NCBI GenBank assembly: GCA_934047225.1
Contig: OW203993.1
Location: forward strand, 25,868,069-25,932,068
Origin: Ypsolopha sequella
Lineage: Eukaryota > Arthropoda > Insecta > Lepidoptera > Ypsolophidae
DNA length: 64,000 bases
Reading direction: 5' to 3'
Positions within the stretch are counted from its first letter, which is position 1; every line of letters begins with the position of its first letter. Made by a program: the position numbers and the translations under genes. This document shows, piece after piece, positions 33,874 to 44,754 of this stretch. Below the pieces are notes generated by a model, which worked only from the letters and a program-made list of their open reading frames with translations, ran no database searches and was not told the DNA's origin.

Positions 33874-36027
33874 TTATAAAGCCTTCTCTATCTTTTTTTT
33901 GCTCAATTTAGCTGAAGCCTCAGTAACAGTCTTCACTGCTCTTTCAACTGCTTGAGAGTGGCAAGGCAGACGTAGAAAAGGAAAGTCTCCTTCTCCTTTT
34001 TGTGCGACAAACATTTGGATGTCTTCATCAGGTATCCTCTTTAATATTGGTGGTTCCGTGATTTTATCCTGCCAGTCAATCAGATCGATGTAGGATGATG
34101 CATCGAGGTTAAGCAGAGGGATTTGGAACAATCGGAGTCTGTTTGTTTGAATGCTGCGAGCTTTCAAAATGCGACGTGCGGCCACTTCCTGGATTTGCTG
34201 TTTAGAATCAGTCAGCATTGCTAGCAATACATTTTCAGGGTGAGCGAAATACCCGTTTCTTTGTATTACCGGATCGACTATAGCTTTCAGTTCTGTGGGC
34301 AAGTATCTTGTGGCTGAAATTAGTTGGTAAAGGTGGCGTGCTCCATCTTTACAAGATGGGTGAGTTTTAATCGCGAACCAGGTTGGAGCGTAAGCCTTTA
34401 CAATGTACGTTGCAAGGACCACTAAATTTTCAGAAGGTGATTTCATGGAAACATACAAACGCATAATTCTATTAGCACGAGTAAGCCATCGGGCATGTGA
34501 CATTTTTCCTGGTGATTTGTTTCCTAGATCGATAGGAAATTCACCTGTTGTTACTGCTAACACAATTCTGTACAGATATTTTTGATCTGTGCTAATATCT
34601 TCAGTAGAAACCTCTGGTAACACCGCAGGAATAGGTTGAAATTTAACAATCGGCCTCTTCTCACAGGTTTCTAGATCTTTTCCAATTCTGCCTGAAAAGG
34701 TCTGGGGTCCCGATGTGCTGCCGTCAATGTGCAGGAACAAGTGACGAAAAGGCAGTTCATTCATATGAAGAAGGCAGATTATCCATTGTAACGGTCTGTT
34801 TAAACGTTTTTCGAGAAGACGAATGATACCACCTAGCTTACCAACATTCACATTTGTTCCATCGCATCCTACCGCCAGCAAAGTGTCCATAGAAATTTCT
34901 TCTTCTAAGAAGAAGTTGGTGATGGCATTTTCTATACATTTGGAGGTGCCAGAATATGGTGCAATATAACCCAAGTACTTGGTCTCTGGTTCTTTTATCA
35001 ATGAAATATGCTCTTCAAGAATGCTTTCTCTATACATTTTTCCATCTTTTTTAGACACAATCAAAGTTTTATCTTTTCTTCCATCGAAGTAAAGGGCAGG
35101 TACTTCTAAGATTTTGGCTTGTATCACGGCACATTGCCTTGTTTGATCACGTTTTCGGCGAATCCTATTTTTGTCAATAACTTCTGCGCTGGAAGTGTGT
35201 AGCACTGCTGATGTAATGGCTGCCGCAGCTCTATCCGAGACACCATATCGGTCACAAGTCCTTGAAACCAAAGCATAATCTACGATTTCAGAAGAGAGCT
35301 TTTTGATAGGAGGTGTCGCTGTCTCAATTCGCTTAGGTGGCTCAAAATTGTCATCTTGATCTGATGTAGTACATTCTGGTTCTGATTCTGATAACAAAGA
35401 AACGTGGAGCTCCTGCATGCTTTCATTTTGAGGCTGAAACTTTAAATTTGTCTGAGATAATTTTCTTTTCAATGTGTTTGCTAGTCTATTTGTTGTAACA
35501 GTATCTAAACTTCCAATAAACATCTTCCTAGTCGAACGTTGATCAATAAGGAAGCTATGCTCTCGTGGAGGTATTTTTTTCTCTTTAGGACAAGTACACT
35601 GAAAGATGTTTTTACATTTACAAGACGAAATGTCAAATAAAACTCTACTGGTGCGGCGAAATTCCTCCAATTTCTTCGCGGGGATTTTTGGATGAGATTT
35701 AAGGAGATTTTTACATTTTAGATGATATGCTTTCAACATCACTCTCACTCCTTTATTTTGGATAGTTGGGATAGAAGCTTTACCCCATATTTTTGCAATT
35801 TTGGCCACCACGATCGATTCTATTTCCTTATACGTAGGCTCTTTCTTCGTGTTTTGGTCCAGTTTTATTTTGCGCCTACTCCACTCGTAAAACTTCATCA
35901 CATCTTCGTATGTCGGCAACATATTGTCTTTTAAATCACACGTGTCACCAAACAATGGGCATTTCCACTTTTCACGGGTACGATCCATCTTATAAGGCGG
36001 GAATAACTGCAACACTCCTCTCGCCAA
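33874..36027 (-). CDS. intact 717-residue hAT-like transposase
   Basis: The protein probably cuts and pastes the surrounding element. I read a hAT-type RNase H fold from the motif order: D315 in ALYFDGRKDKT, D389 in VGCDGTNVN (the place of the usual 'TDNASN'), C418-x-x-H421 in IICLLHMNELP (the hAT C/DxxH motif), R513-W514 in SHARWLTRANR (the 'TRWNS' motif) and E695 in SQAVERAVKT (the 'SERxFS' glutamate). D315 to D389 is 74 residues, near the usual hAT spacing. N-terminally a cluster C136, C138, C144, C146 could bind zinc; a low-complexity acidic part follows at about 205-230. The canonical C-terminal dimerisation block is weak. The start at 36027 is the first ATG; M14 is an alternative. Similar uncharacterised proteins occur in other invertebrates as I recall. 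Superfamily placement is inference. Confidence 0.82.
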   Translation of the reverse strand: MARGVLQLFPPYKMDRTREKWKCPLFGDTCDLKDNMLPTYEDVMKFYEWSRRKIKLDQNTKKEPTYKEIESIVVAKIAKIWGKASIPTIQNKGVRVMLKAYHLKCKNLLKSHPKIPAKKLEEFRRTSRVLFDISSCKCKNIFQCTCPKEKKIPPREHSFLIDQRSTRKMFIGSLDTVTTNRLANTLKRKLSQTNLKFQPQNESMQELHVSLLSESEPECTTSDQDDNFEPPKRIETATPPIKKLSSEIVDYALVSRTCDRYGVSDRAAAAITSAVLHTSSAEVIDKNRIRRKRDQTRQCAVIQAKILEVPALYFDGRKDKTLIVSKKDGKMYRESILEEHISLIKEPETKYLGYIAPYSGTSKCIENAITNFFLEEEISMDTLLAVGCDGTNVNVGKLGGIIRLLEKRLNRPLQWIICLLHMNELPFRHLFLHIDGSTSGPQTFSGRIGKDLETCEKRPIVKFQPIPAVLPEVSTEDISTDQKYLYRIVLAVTTGEFPIDLGNKSPGKMSHARWLTRANRIMRLYVSMKSPSENLVVLATYIVKAYAPTWFAIKTHPSCKDGARHLYQLISATRYLPTELKAIVDPVIQRNGYFAHPENVLLAMLTDSKQQIQEVAARRILKARSIQTNRLRLFQIPLLNLDASSYIDLIDWQDKITEPPILKRIPDEDIQMFVAQKGEGDFPFLRLPCHSQAVERAVKTVTEASAKLSKKKIEKAL

Positions 36028-36389
36028 AGACGCCGCAGCGAAACTGAAGTGTGCGCAACTCGAGTTTCAACGCGTAATTTTTCCCCTCCCTCCTCTCTTC
36101 CTCACACCTACATGTGGGATTAGTGGGACCTATTATAGTGTTATTTTATAAGTAGACTATATTAACATTATAATTTAATCAAAATAATTATTTTTACTTG
36201 ATTCCAAGTACCTTATTTCCATAATGCAACTTACCTGGAAAACAACAAAAACTCGAAAAATTTCGAAACTTTGACTGCAATCCGGAGGCAGAGGAACCAA
36301 TCAGAATGAAATAATATTTCACACACGGTAGTTTAAACCCATTTTGCACTCTTTCCACGATAAGCCCCCCAGAAAAGTCAAAAAAAGTG
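36028..36389 (-). promoter_or_regulatory. 5' region of the transposase gene, inside the transposon
   Basis: The stretch between the ATG and the right terminal repeat must hold the promoter. It is CT-rich near 36075-36100 and carries both right subterminal motifs. No TATA box is convincing. Confidence 0.4.
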
Positions 36390-36405
36390 AAAACGGCCCA
36401 GCCTA

Positions 36406-36413
36406 ATAGACAA
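36406..36413 (+). repeat. right 8-bp target duplication ATAGACAA
   Basis: Partner of 33485-33492. Confidence 0.95.
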
Positions 36414-36438
36414 CCTTTGTGTGGGTCGGTTTTGAGCC

Positions 36439-36696
36439 GCGGACGCTGAAGACAATATTATGTTATCGAAGATTGAAACAGGTGGTAGAGCTGATGCCGG
36501 GCTCGACTGTGGAAGTACCACCATCTTACTTGGAGACCCCCTCGAAGTAATTCTTCCAGGATGACCGCCGGGAGTGGCAAAGTCCTGGAAGGTGTATGTC
36601 AGTCGTACACAATACACGGGTTTCGTCAATGACACCCCAAAGATATTTTTTATTTCTTATGAAGAAAACGCTTGTACTTTCCCACAAATTTTCTAA
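36439..36696 (+). pseudogene. protein-like segment 'GRADAGLDCGSTTILL', copy 1
   Basis: A frame reads GGRADAGLDCGSTTILLGDP, then a TGA at about 36559, then continues sensibly as PPGVAKSWKVYVSRTQYTG and KIFFISYEENA to TAA. The one in-frame stop and lack of start make it a broken copy. A homologous piece lies at 52840-52980 on the minus strand. I do not recognise the family. Confidence 0.4.
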
Positions 36697-36799
36697 CTAT
36701 TGTCAACTCCTACTCTGTCTGCCCATAGCTTCCTCTCTCTCCACCATGTTTCGCTATAACAGGGTTTCTTTATCTTTTTTATTTCTTTGGTTCCGCCCA

Positions 36800-36900
36800 T
36801 AAACAGAAACCCTTCTTCAGTCTTTGTCCGTCTGTCCGGGACATAAAGACTCAAAAACGTCCGAGCTAATTAAGTTGAAATAGAGAATTGTTGTGCAGCC
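36800..36900 (-). repeat. degraded fragment with 'CCGTCTGTCCGGGACATAAAGACTC'
   Basis: Resembles the GGAC-run part of the large dispersed family; too short to place. Confidence 0.35.
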
Positions 36901-37771
36901 ACGAGAAAAACACGAAAAATCGAAAAATTAAAAATATTTTTAGTTTTCGAAATGTTTCAAGTGTATTTTCAATCAGACTGCATCTAGGTTGAGGGAACGA
37001 AACCCTTACATTGCCAATGTATATTTTACATTATGCCTTTTTTCTGGATTCAATAGACATCTCTTGAGATTTTATCTTGAGATCAAATAAATACAAGTCC
37101 AAAACCGGAAGATTATGTTCGATTCTTTCATAATTCCGGCAACGAGACTTCCTCTTACCGACTTTTCCGGTTCGAAACTCCTCTATGAATAAACTATTTA
37201 TGGGTGATACGAGCGGAAGTCGGACGACCTCGTGCCATCTGCATGGTGATTCTTAAGACCCAGTATCAAGCTAAACTTCCGTTCTGCACCAAAGCTCTTG
37301 TTTTTGAACTGTCTATCCTGCTTTAATCAAATGCCGCGCACGCAAAACTTCAGTTATTTTGAATTTGCGACTACATTACGTCTTGTATATAAAAATCCTT
37401 TCAGTTCTTGCGAATTTTGAGATTTGTAGCTTTAAAAATACATGTCATTATCGTCATTTTGAGATTTTTTTTAGAGCTGTCTTTTTCAGATCTACAAATA
37501 TCTTAAATATGTCTTCTTTTATAACAAGTGTTTTTTTTTCAAAGATAATAATAAACTGCCAATAAATAAAATGTGTGTTTAGCTTGAGCCCACAACAAGG
37601 ATTTGTTCATGATTTGTTGTGATACGAACTCTTTTTGTATGAGCTTGATATAGCTTGTGCTGTCACGTGTTTTTGGAGACACCATTTAAAAAACTGTATT
37701 ATTTATTCGCGTGGATCCCGTTTTCTTTGATCCCATGCGCATTTACTAAAATCCTTTCTTAGCGTATGTCT
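36901..37771. other. gene-less AT-rich stretch
   Basis: Nothing supported on either strand. Confidence 0.45.
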
Positions 37772-37777
37772 ATAGCC

Positions 37778-38029
37778 CAGTGGCGTGCACAGAACTTTTT
37801 GCTAGAAAAGCAAGCAATTGGTCAAGAATAACAATTAAAAAAATATGAAACAATTTAAATATCACTTTAAAAAAAAAAGTTTGTATAGGAAATTTTCACT
37901 CTAGGGTAGACCCTGGCGTGATACAATTTTTATTTTTCAAAGTTATATTGAAATTTTTTCATATTTTTTTTATTGTTGTTCTTGACCAATTGTTTGCTGT
38001 TCCAGCAAAAAGTTCTGTGCACGCCACTG
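37778..38029. mobile_element. hAT-type foldback MITE, 252 bp, sister of 22133-22393
   Basis: Ends CAGTGGCGTGCACAGAAC and exact inverse; central words 'cactttaaaaaaaaaa' and 'tagaccctggcgtgatac' correspond to the sister copy. ATAGCC lies on both sides (37772-37777, 38030-38035), so six bases of the duplication remain. Confidence 0.9.
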
Positions 38030-39028
38030 ATAGCCTAGCCATAAATGTAATCCATAGTCCAAATTTCATGTCCCTAGGTCCAGCCGTTTGGTCTAGCTTG
38101 ATAGACTTTGATAGATCAGTCAATCAATCAGGGCGTACTTTTATAATATATAACACATGGACAAAATTAGAGAAACACAAAAATATTGTGAAGTTATTAG
38201 AATTTCTAGATATTTTTTTTTTCATTTGTCTTTCCAAAAGTAGTTTTTTTTCTTACTCTGAATGTTTTGGATTCATAAATTACTTACAATTAATGGCCAA
38301 CATTTCTTCAATATTTGCTGAAGTTTAAATTCTCTCATGGGATTATCCAGAGCTTTAGTTGTGTCAATTAAAATTTTAATTTGTAAATAAATAAGTTATT
38401 AAGTCTAGGAGTAATTCTGGAGCCATTTTGAAATCGTGTATTTCACAAGCATTTCTTTTTACCTGATGCTCTATTTAAACCCAATTTTTGCATAAAGATA
38501 GCATAGGGACTGCTTTTCGAAAGGAAATCACAAAACGGTAATAACACCCAATAAAAAAACCTTAGTCTCTAACTTGAATCGAACCTTTTCTTGGGTTCCC
38601 CTAATATATGTTCACCCATGAGTGTAGTTGAGGTACCAAACGTATGTGCGTAGAAAACGAAGTTTTTATGGGACAACAATCAAAAGGGCAAAATAAAGGA
38701 AACAAAGCATTTGTAGTTTTGTACCACCTATTTGTCATACTCTGTTTACTTTACAAACTGACGTTGATCAAAAAACATAAACACTCTTAGTTACTTGGAT
38801 TAGAATTGCTATTCTCTTGGCAAGTCTACTTGCCTCGGTCATTTTGAAGGCGGATGAAGAAAAACAACTGTAAGAGGTCAAAAGTTATTGTTGTGTGAAC
38901 TTTATTGAACCCGGTTGACTTGTGCGAGGAACGGAAATATTAATTTGTGCTAATAACTGTTAATGTTTGAGTTGCATTGGCTGTGTTGTATTTAGTTTTA
39001 GTTTCTCGGCTATGCACGGGATATACAG
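38030..39028. other. gene-less stretch, nothing recognised
   Basis: AT-rich; the 136-codon frame at 37918-38328 starts inside the MITE and is not a gene. Confidence 0.5.
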
Positions 39029-39412
39029 TGTGTCCCTCGTACAAGTGCACATACGAAAGTGGGTAAAGCTAGATCTAAATATATCGACTAAAACAAAGAA
39101 AAATTTTTTTCTTTAATCTTGAAAAAATACTCCACCTGGGTATCTTTGTATGGGACGAGAGCGCAGTGCATGTTTTGTCTTTGATTTGGTATGCAACGTC
39201 TATTCTTAAGGATTATAACAGTTTTATTTCATTGCATTACTCGAGATAGATCAAAAGTTATGACATATTTTATACATAGTCTCCATGGTAGGCAAAAAAA
39301 TTTTTAAAAACTAAATTTATAAAACAAAGATATTACAAAAAAAAAAATTTTTGTCTTTAAAATAAGGTCTAGCTTGACCCCTTTTCGGATGTGCTCTTGT
39401 ACGAGGGACACA
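39029..39412. mobile_element. 384-bp TIR element, TGTGTCCCTCGTACAAG ends
   Basis: TGTGTCCCTCGTACAAG at the left and its exact inverse CTTGTACGAGGGACACA at the right; next to them 'gcacat.cga' also matches inversely. Non-coding. AG flanks both sides, not diagnostic. Confidence 0.85.
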
Positions 39413-40234
39413 AGTATAAAAATGAACTTTTAAAATAATGGTTCCCACCATAAGCTTTGCACATATGTAATATTAATACTTTCAGCTTTAACCGTCATAG
39501 AAAACCAGCGCAGAAGCAAATACTTTATATTTTCTGGCAGAAGATAGCCGGTAGGTTAAGTTAGAAGGTTATGTATGGCGAATCGCGGAACCACAGACAC
39601 ATTATGTTGCGAATCATAAATTTTGTAGTAGAAAGTATTATTTTTGAAGGGCCTAGTATTTATTTATAGTTGTCTTTTTTTATAGTCCCTTACACTTTTT
39701 TTGTTGTTATTGCTATTAATTTTAAAGTGCGTATAAATACGTCCCTTGAAATTACTAACCCTTTTATTTTTATGTGGGACCTGCCCCTCTATTCTGTATC
39801 TTTAGTTGCCAACTGCACTAGGTTCCTATCATCAAAAACATAGCTAAAAACTGAACTTTCAAAATTGCTTTTAGTGGGTATTGCACTATTTACGAACTGT
39901 GTCGTCACTTCAAGTGCAAACACATCCTTAGACAATCGGTATTCGATAGTATATCTATGTTTTTGAAGATAGACACCCAGTCCAGATGGCAACTAAAGAT
40001 ACATAATAGGCCCTCTGGTTGTCATTTTGGAAAATTTGTACCCCTAACACGCGCCATAGGCGTAATTTATTCACTTGAGCTGTCACGCATACCGCGTCAG
40101 TCAACGTGCGGAAGAGCAATTATACCGCGTGCTAGACATTCTAATTGATCTTGTATCTTGTGATCGCTCTAATAATTTTTATACTACTAAAGTGATGGAT
40201 TTCACTCAAAAATATACGGTGTTACTACAAAACG
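39413..40234. other. gene-less stretch, nothing recognised
   Basis: No supported structure. Confidence 0.4.
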
Positions 40235-40337
40235 GTGTTTAACTTTAGACAGCGTTTAAATCTGTTGCTGTCACTCTTTTACAATATGAAATAAAATGCG
40301 ACAACAACAGATTTAGACACTGTCTAAAGTTAAACAC
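40235..40337. mobile_element. 103-bp palindromic hairpin element
   Basis: GTGTTTAACTTTAGACAG opens an arm mirrored by CTGTCTAAAGTTAAACAC; inner AAATCTGTTG.TGTC matches as well. It ends directly against the next element at 40338. Confidence 0.85.
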
Positions 40338-40735
40338 TTAAGGCGAATGGATACGCCACCTGCAATTTGGACCTGTATTTGAAGGTCTACTTCTCCCACA
40401 CGGGTGGTCCGAAAACTTTCATAAAAATATATGATAGGCATTATAGAGTCAAAAATAAATTTTGAGTTTCATAAACTGTTTTTCTGTTGTAAGTTTGGAC
40501 AAAAAGATTATAGGAAATTTTTAGATCTAAAAAATTTAAGTTCAAAATTTTTTTTTCGTTCATGGCGTCCATGTGAAAAGTATTATTTTCTCCTATTTTG
40601 CGCTAGCCGGAGACGCAGTGGTTGTCGTAACAACCACCTTTCAAGGCACGCTGAAATGAACATTATTTCAATGTCGTTCCCGTTGATATTTGTACCGACA
40701 CACATCGAGTTGTTAGCGTGGCCATACGCCTTAAG
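40338..40735 (+). mobile_element. 'CTTAAGGCG' TIR element, 398 bp
   Basis: CTTAAGGCGAATGG at the left and CCATACGCCTTAAG near the right define imperfect terminal repeats. The body holds the family core 'tctcctattttgcgctagccggagac'. Related copies: 31888, 41985, 56511. Confidence 0.7.
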
Positions 40736-41162
40736 AATAGACGTTGCATACATCAAAAACAAACCATAATCAACTATAACAATAAAAATAATATCCTAAC
40801 AGGTTATTTCTTGGATTTTCCGTCTTTTTTTTTTCAGTAATAGTAATTTTTTTCAAAATAATGTCCCCGTTCCACTTTACTTTTATTCCTATTTATCATT
40901 TCCTATTCCATTACCTTTCTAACAAAGAAAATGCAACGTTCTATCATGAATACAATCATTTCTACGAGCGGTTAACAAAAGGCACCGTTTTAGTATTTTG
41001 GCATTTAATTAAACAGACTTTCAATAAGTTATTCTGATAACTAAGAAACGGGAGAACTTTTCTGTCATTAGTCTAATTTCCCACAACCCAGGGAATCCTA
41101 ATGTGGGGATTAGAGTTTTGTAAAAGACACTTGTCAAACAACATAGCAATAGTGCATAATAT
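40736..41162. other. gene-less stretch, nothing recognised
   Basis: AT-rich; no ends or frames supported. Confidence 0.4.
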
Positions 41163-41539
41163 TAGTTTATACTACAAGGGCGAAAAGGAATGAATTACGA
41201 GGACGATTTAAAACACGAGCGTAGCGAGTGTTTTAAACGTAACCGAGTAATTTATTGCTCTTACGCCCGTGTATCATACTACGTTTTTCAATGCATAGTG
41301 TGAGGAAATGAAACAAATATAATCTTGTGAACTTTAAATTGTGATTGGCTCAAAAGGACTGTATCCAGAGCCGTTAAACAGTGGAAAAAAAAGTATACCA
41401 TTTATGGTACACAGGAAAGACTGCAGGTTAAATTAAATTAAAAAAAAATAATAATAATAAAGCCCTAGGGCAAAATAATCGACTTTCTGTTCGGTTTTGA
41501 TGCATAAAAAGTGGGATTTACGAGCACTTGCATTGAAAA
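41163..41539 (+). repeat. 'CTACAAGGGCGAAAAGGAAT' family, copy 1 of 5
   Basis: About 380 bases from 'tagtttatactacaagggcg' to 'acgagcacttgcattgaaa'. The internal landmarks are AAAACACGAGCGTAGCGAGT, ATTGCTCTTACGCCCGTGTA, GATTGGCTCAAAAGGACTGT and 'aaagccctagggca'. Other copies lie at 50267, 53985, 55903 and 58480. Confidence 0.92.
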
Positions 41540-41817
41540 ATATTTTTGTATTTCTTTTTGTTTGCAAATAAACATATTTTTATTAAAAAAAAATGACTTG
41601 TTACCCTTTATGGAAGTGCAACTTATGTTGAGCAGGTCTAACCTTGCACCCTGAAGCATGCATTGTCGATGCTTTTGACACGATTCTCATACTACCCACA
41701 ATTGTTTCGTCATTCTGTATCCACAGTATCCACTTGACCTTTTGACTATACACAAGTGCTAATAGACTCGCTAACCTATGATATCTTGATTTTCGATAAC
41801 TCTGTTAAGGCGTACAG

Positions 41818-41978
41818 GGGCTCTACCGCGTAATTCTCATTTGTATCAACTTCAAGCAAATGCATGCGAAATTCAACGCGTGCAAAAGAGATGGCATGTT
41901 AGGCGGGCGTCGTCGCACGCACGTCAAATTTCAATCTCAAGTTGATGTTGATGAAAATGAGAATTACGCGGTAGACCC
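41818..41978. mobile_element. 161-bp TIR element, 'GG.TCTACCGCGTAATTCTC' ends
   Basis: CTCTACCGCGTAATTCTCAT at the left and AATGAGAATTACGCGGTAGA at the right are near-perfect inverses. The core has 'attcaacgcgtgcaaaagagatgg', also present at 9037. Confidence 0.8.
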
Positions 41979-41984
41979 ACCGGT

Positions 41985-42452
41985 CAATGGTTTAAGGCGC
42001 CTCTTCCAGCATCATCCGAAAATTACACTTACTGATAACGATATTTCTGTTAAACAAGATGTTTAAAAATTATGGGAAAAATACATAGTGTTATTTAAAG
42101 TATAAGGAAAAAAATTCATTTCTGAAAATTATTCTTGCGTTAAAAGAACAGTATGAAAGTATTGTTCAAGTCAAGCTGTTTTTAGACTAAAATTAAGTAA
42201 AATTGGTTATTCATTTGAAACCTTTAATGGTATTTGTATGGTTCTTGCACTAAAATAAAAAGAAAATATTGTTTTGAATAATTGTTTATGGAATTTTTTT
42301 TCTGTCCATCGCGTCGATGAGAATAGTATCATATTCTCCTATTTTGCGCTATCCGGAGACCCAGCGACGTGATATTTCAATATAGTTTCTGTCGATATTT
42401 GTACCGACACAAGTCGACTCAAGGTTCTTGGCAACTACCTGCCCCAGGATTG
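41985..42452 (+). repeat. 'CTTAAGGCG' family, longest forward copy
   Basis: Begins GTTTAAGGCGCCTCTTCC and ends near 'ggcaactacctgcccc'. Matches 31888-32357 (inverse) and 56511-57002 over most of its length. It abuts the element at 41818-41978. Confidence 0.85.
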
Positions 42453-42559
42453 TATTTTTTCTGTAGGTATAGTACATTGTTCACCGAGGGAAGAAAGGGG
42501 AAGATTACCAACGAGGGTGTAGTTTGAGGCCCGAGGCGAAGCCTCCATAAATCATCCAT

Positions 42560-42660
42560 AAATCTAGTCATTCAAGCTCTTCTATTCCGGCTACTTCTGG
42601 CTACTTCTGGCTAAGATTTGGTCTGCATAAGTCCTTAGAGGACGGCCCGACCGAGCTTTT
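42560..42660 (-). repeat. fragment of the repeat at 18241 / 63035
   Basis: 'cataaatctagtcattcaagctcttctattccgg' is shared with about 63125-63165; the rest has decayed, with 'ggctacttct' doubled. Confidence 0.55.
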
Positions 42661-43162
42661 ATCTTCTAGTTGTCTTTCATTCACTTTTATTTTATTTAAA
42701 ATGTGTATAGGTTTACTGGGCTCGTTTTAAAAGGATTTCAAGCTTTGTGCACTCGAGCCAGAACGGAAGTTATAAGAATTTCTCACAGAAGAGGAACAGA
42801 AGTTTTGATAGTCCCAGATGGCGGAAGGCGCATTCTCGGAGCTTTGATGAAGTAGTGAGGTCTTTTCTTGTCGTTGCCTTCCCCTTTGGAAGACTGGCGT
42901 CTCGTGGCCATACCGTAGAATTTACGATTTTAGGATCTGATCGCTCCGCTTCGTTCGGCTCGTTGTTGCACCTGTTTGGAATTCTTTGTTGAAATACTTT
43001 CGCAAATTTCTTATGATTGATATAATGTCGCGACATACATATTAACCATCTGTAGAAACAAATTCTCCAACCAGTAAAATTTTGGGACAGGCCCATTGTT
43101 GTCAGGTCACCATAATGATTCTGTTGTAGATTTCAAGTAGAACTTGGGCGTAAGCTATGTTA
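42661..43162. other. gene-less stretch
   Basis: Overlapping frames on both strands at 42747-43096; no family recognised. Confidence 0.35.
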
Positions 43163-43170
43163 TACTATAG

Positions 43171-43543
43171 CAGTGGTGCCCAGACGGTCGATCGCGATCG
43201 ACCCGTCAATCACCAGAGGCTTTTGGTCGATCGCCGAAAATCCTTTGCATCGACATACCTATGCGAGTCTGCAATCTCTCAATTGAAAATAATGAAATCC
43301 AAATATCGTACTCGTCTAACAAATAAAAATTTTGCAGAAGACCAGCAGTGTCATGCTTCGACATCACGATGATTCTGAACATTTTACTATTTTTGCATGA
43401 ATAAAAAATATAAATTTAGTTTTATTTATAAAAATATTTTACTGATAATTATTGAGGAAAGAAAACTTTTTGTATAAGAGTCGATCTCCAAGTCATACTT
43501 TTTGGTAGGTAGATCTTCATAAAAAAAAGTATGGGCACCACTT
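43171..43543. mobile_element. hAT-type MITE, 373 bp, CAGTGGTGCCCA ends
   Basis: CAGTGGTGCCCA at the left, TGGGCACCACTT at the right (last base mutated). Flanks TACTATAG and TTATATAG agree at 6 of 8. Internal GGTCGATCG words are shared with the element at 51034. Confidence 0.8.
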
Positions 43544-43551
43544 TTATATAG

Positions 43552-44502
43552 CGAGCATGCATACACGAACAGACATACTGATACGGCAGTTTAATTGTAA
43601 GAAGATCTAAAGGCTATAAACTGAGATAAACCAATAAATAACTATGACATTATCTTTCGCTCCATGCATTCGTCCAAGCTCCATGCAAATGTGCTGTCCC
43701 GGAAACATTTATGTGTGGGTGTGTGTGACCTCGCTTGCTGTGAGTGACCTTCTAAGGGCGTAAAGTTCGGTACCTGTTTATTTACGCTATGGCCTGAGAT
43801 AAAGGGTTTTCATATGTCAGTCGGCACTCAAGGTAATGAAGATTTTATTGTCTCGCTTTGTCTGTTTGCTTCCTGGTTTCTTTTTTCCGGTGATTAATAA
43901 AGAGTGCTTTGATATTTTTTTTTCAAGAGTTCTGTTCTTGTCATTGCCACACTCTCCGCTCTGGTCTAGTTCTGGCTAACTGCTTCATTACCTGATACGA
44001 CATGAAACCTGTCTTTTCTTTCGTTTGTTTCCTTGGTCTTCCTCGATCTTTTCTTCGATATTCGTTTGAAGTACAGTGGTGATAAGATAACATCAGCCTA
44101 TGCCGAAACTTTCAACTTTTTCGAATTTTCCGCTAGCCACCTTCCAAAGGTTAACTTTCTACATTTAATAATTTTTTTATATATTTAAAAAAAAAAACTT
44201 AATGTATGGGAATGCTCTCCCTAAATAATGCTAAAAAAATTAAAAACGAAAATGTATTCGTTTAAAGCTACATAAAACACTTAGAAGAGGTGGTTAGTGG
44301 AAAATTTGAAAATGTTAAAAATTTAGGCCACCCTACTGTAGGGCTAATTAAGTACAGCAAGTTATAGCTTGATGTGATCTCCATTGTACATATTGTATAA
44401 GGTTGAATAAGGTCGTCGTCATGTTGTATTAAGGCCCTAAGAGCTGCTAGTGCAGCCACTTTAGGAAAATATTTTTTTCTTACTTAACGGAATAATGCGC
44501 AT
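43552..44502. other. gene-less stretch, nothing recognised
   Basis: AT-rich, no supported structure. Confidence 0.4.
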
Positions 44503-44683
44503 ACACTTCGATCCTAAGACCCACAGGTGAGCGATAGATGAGATGTGAAATACATGATCAATACACACACAGAGATGCACTAGTTATTAAGTTTTTTCAT
44601 CTCATCAGTCACTCCGTCACAATGGATCTTGAGATCAAAGTGTTTGCGTTGGTCCTGGTTACTTATCTCTTTTGTTGACTGTA
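44503..44683 (-). mobile_element. truncated relative of the TIR element at 20003
   Basis: Keeps one end, CTCTTTTGTTGACTGTA, and the internal 'cttcgatcctaagaccca' and 'catctcatca.tcactc' words; the other terminus is missing. Confidence 0.7.
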
Positions 44684-44754
44684 CTATATGCAAAAACTGA
44701 GTTTTTAATTATAAAAGTAGCATCAGATAATTGGTTTTATCACAGTCGGGAAGT

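Larger units (their letters stand above)
33493..36405 (-). mobile_element. complete hAT-like DNA transposon, 2913 bp, apparently autonomous
   Basis: Perfect 16-bp terminal inverted repeats (TAGGCTGGGCCGTTTT at 33493-33508, inverse at 36390-36405) lie inside a perfect 8-bp target duplication. Two further inverted motifs are placed symmetrically: GGGCTTATCGTG (33542-33553 and 36356-36367) and GCCTCCGGATTG (33620-33631 and 36278-36289), likely transposase-binding sites. The single uninterrupted gene between them lies on the minus strand. An undamaged duplication and intact frame indicate a recent insertion. Confidence 0.93.

Noticed and set aside
41163..41539. CRISPR-like or regulatory array in the five-copy family
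   Set aside because: Copies are dispersed, unevenly spaced and eukaryotic in context; an interspersed repeat explains them.
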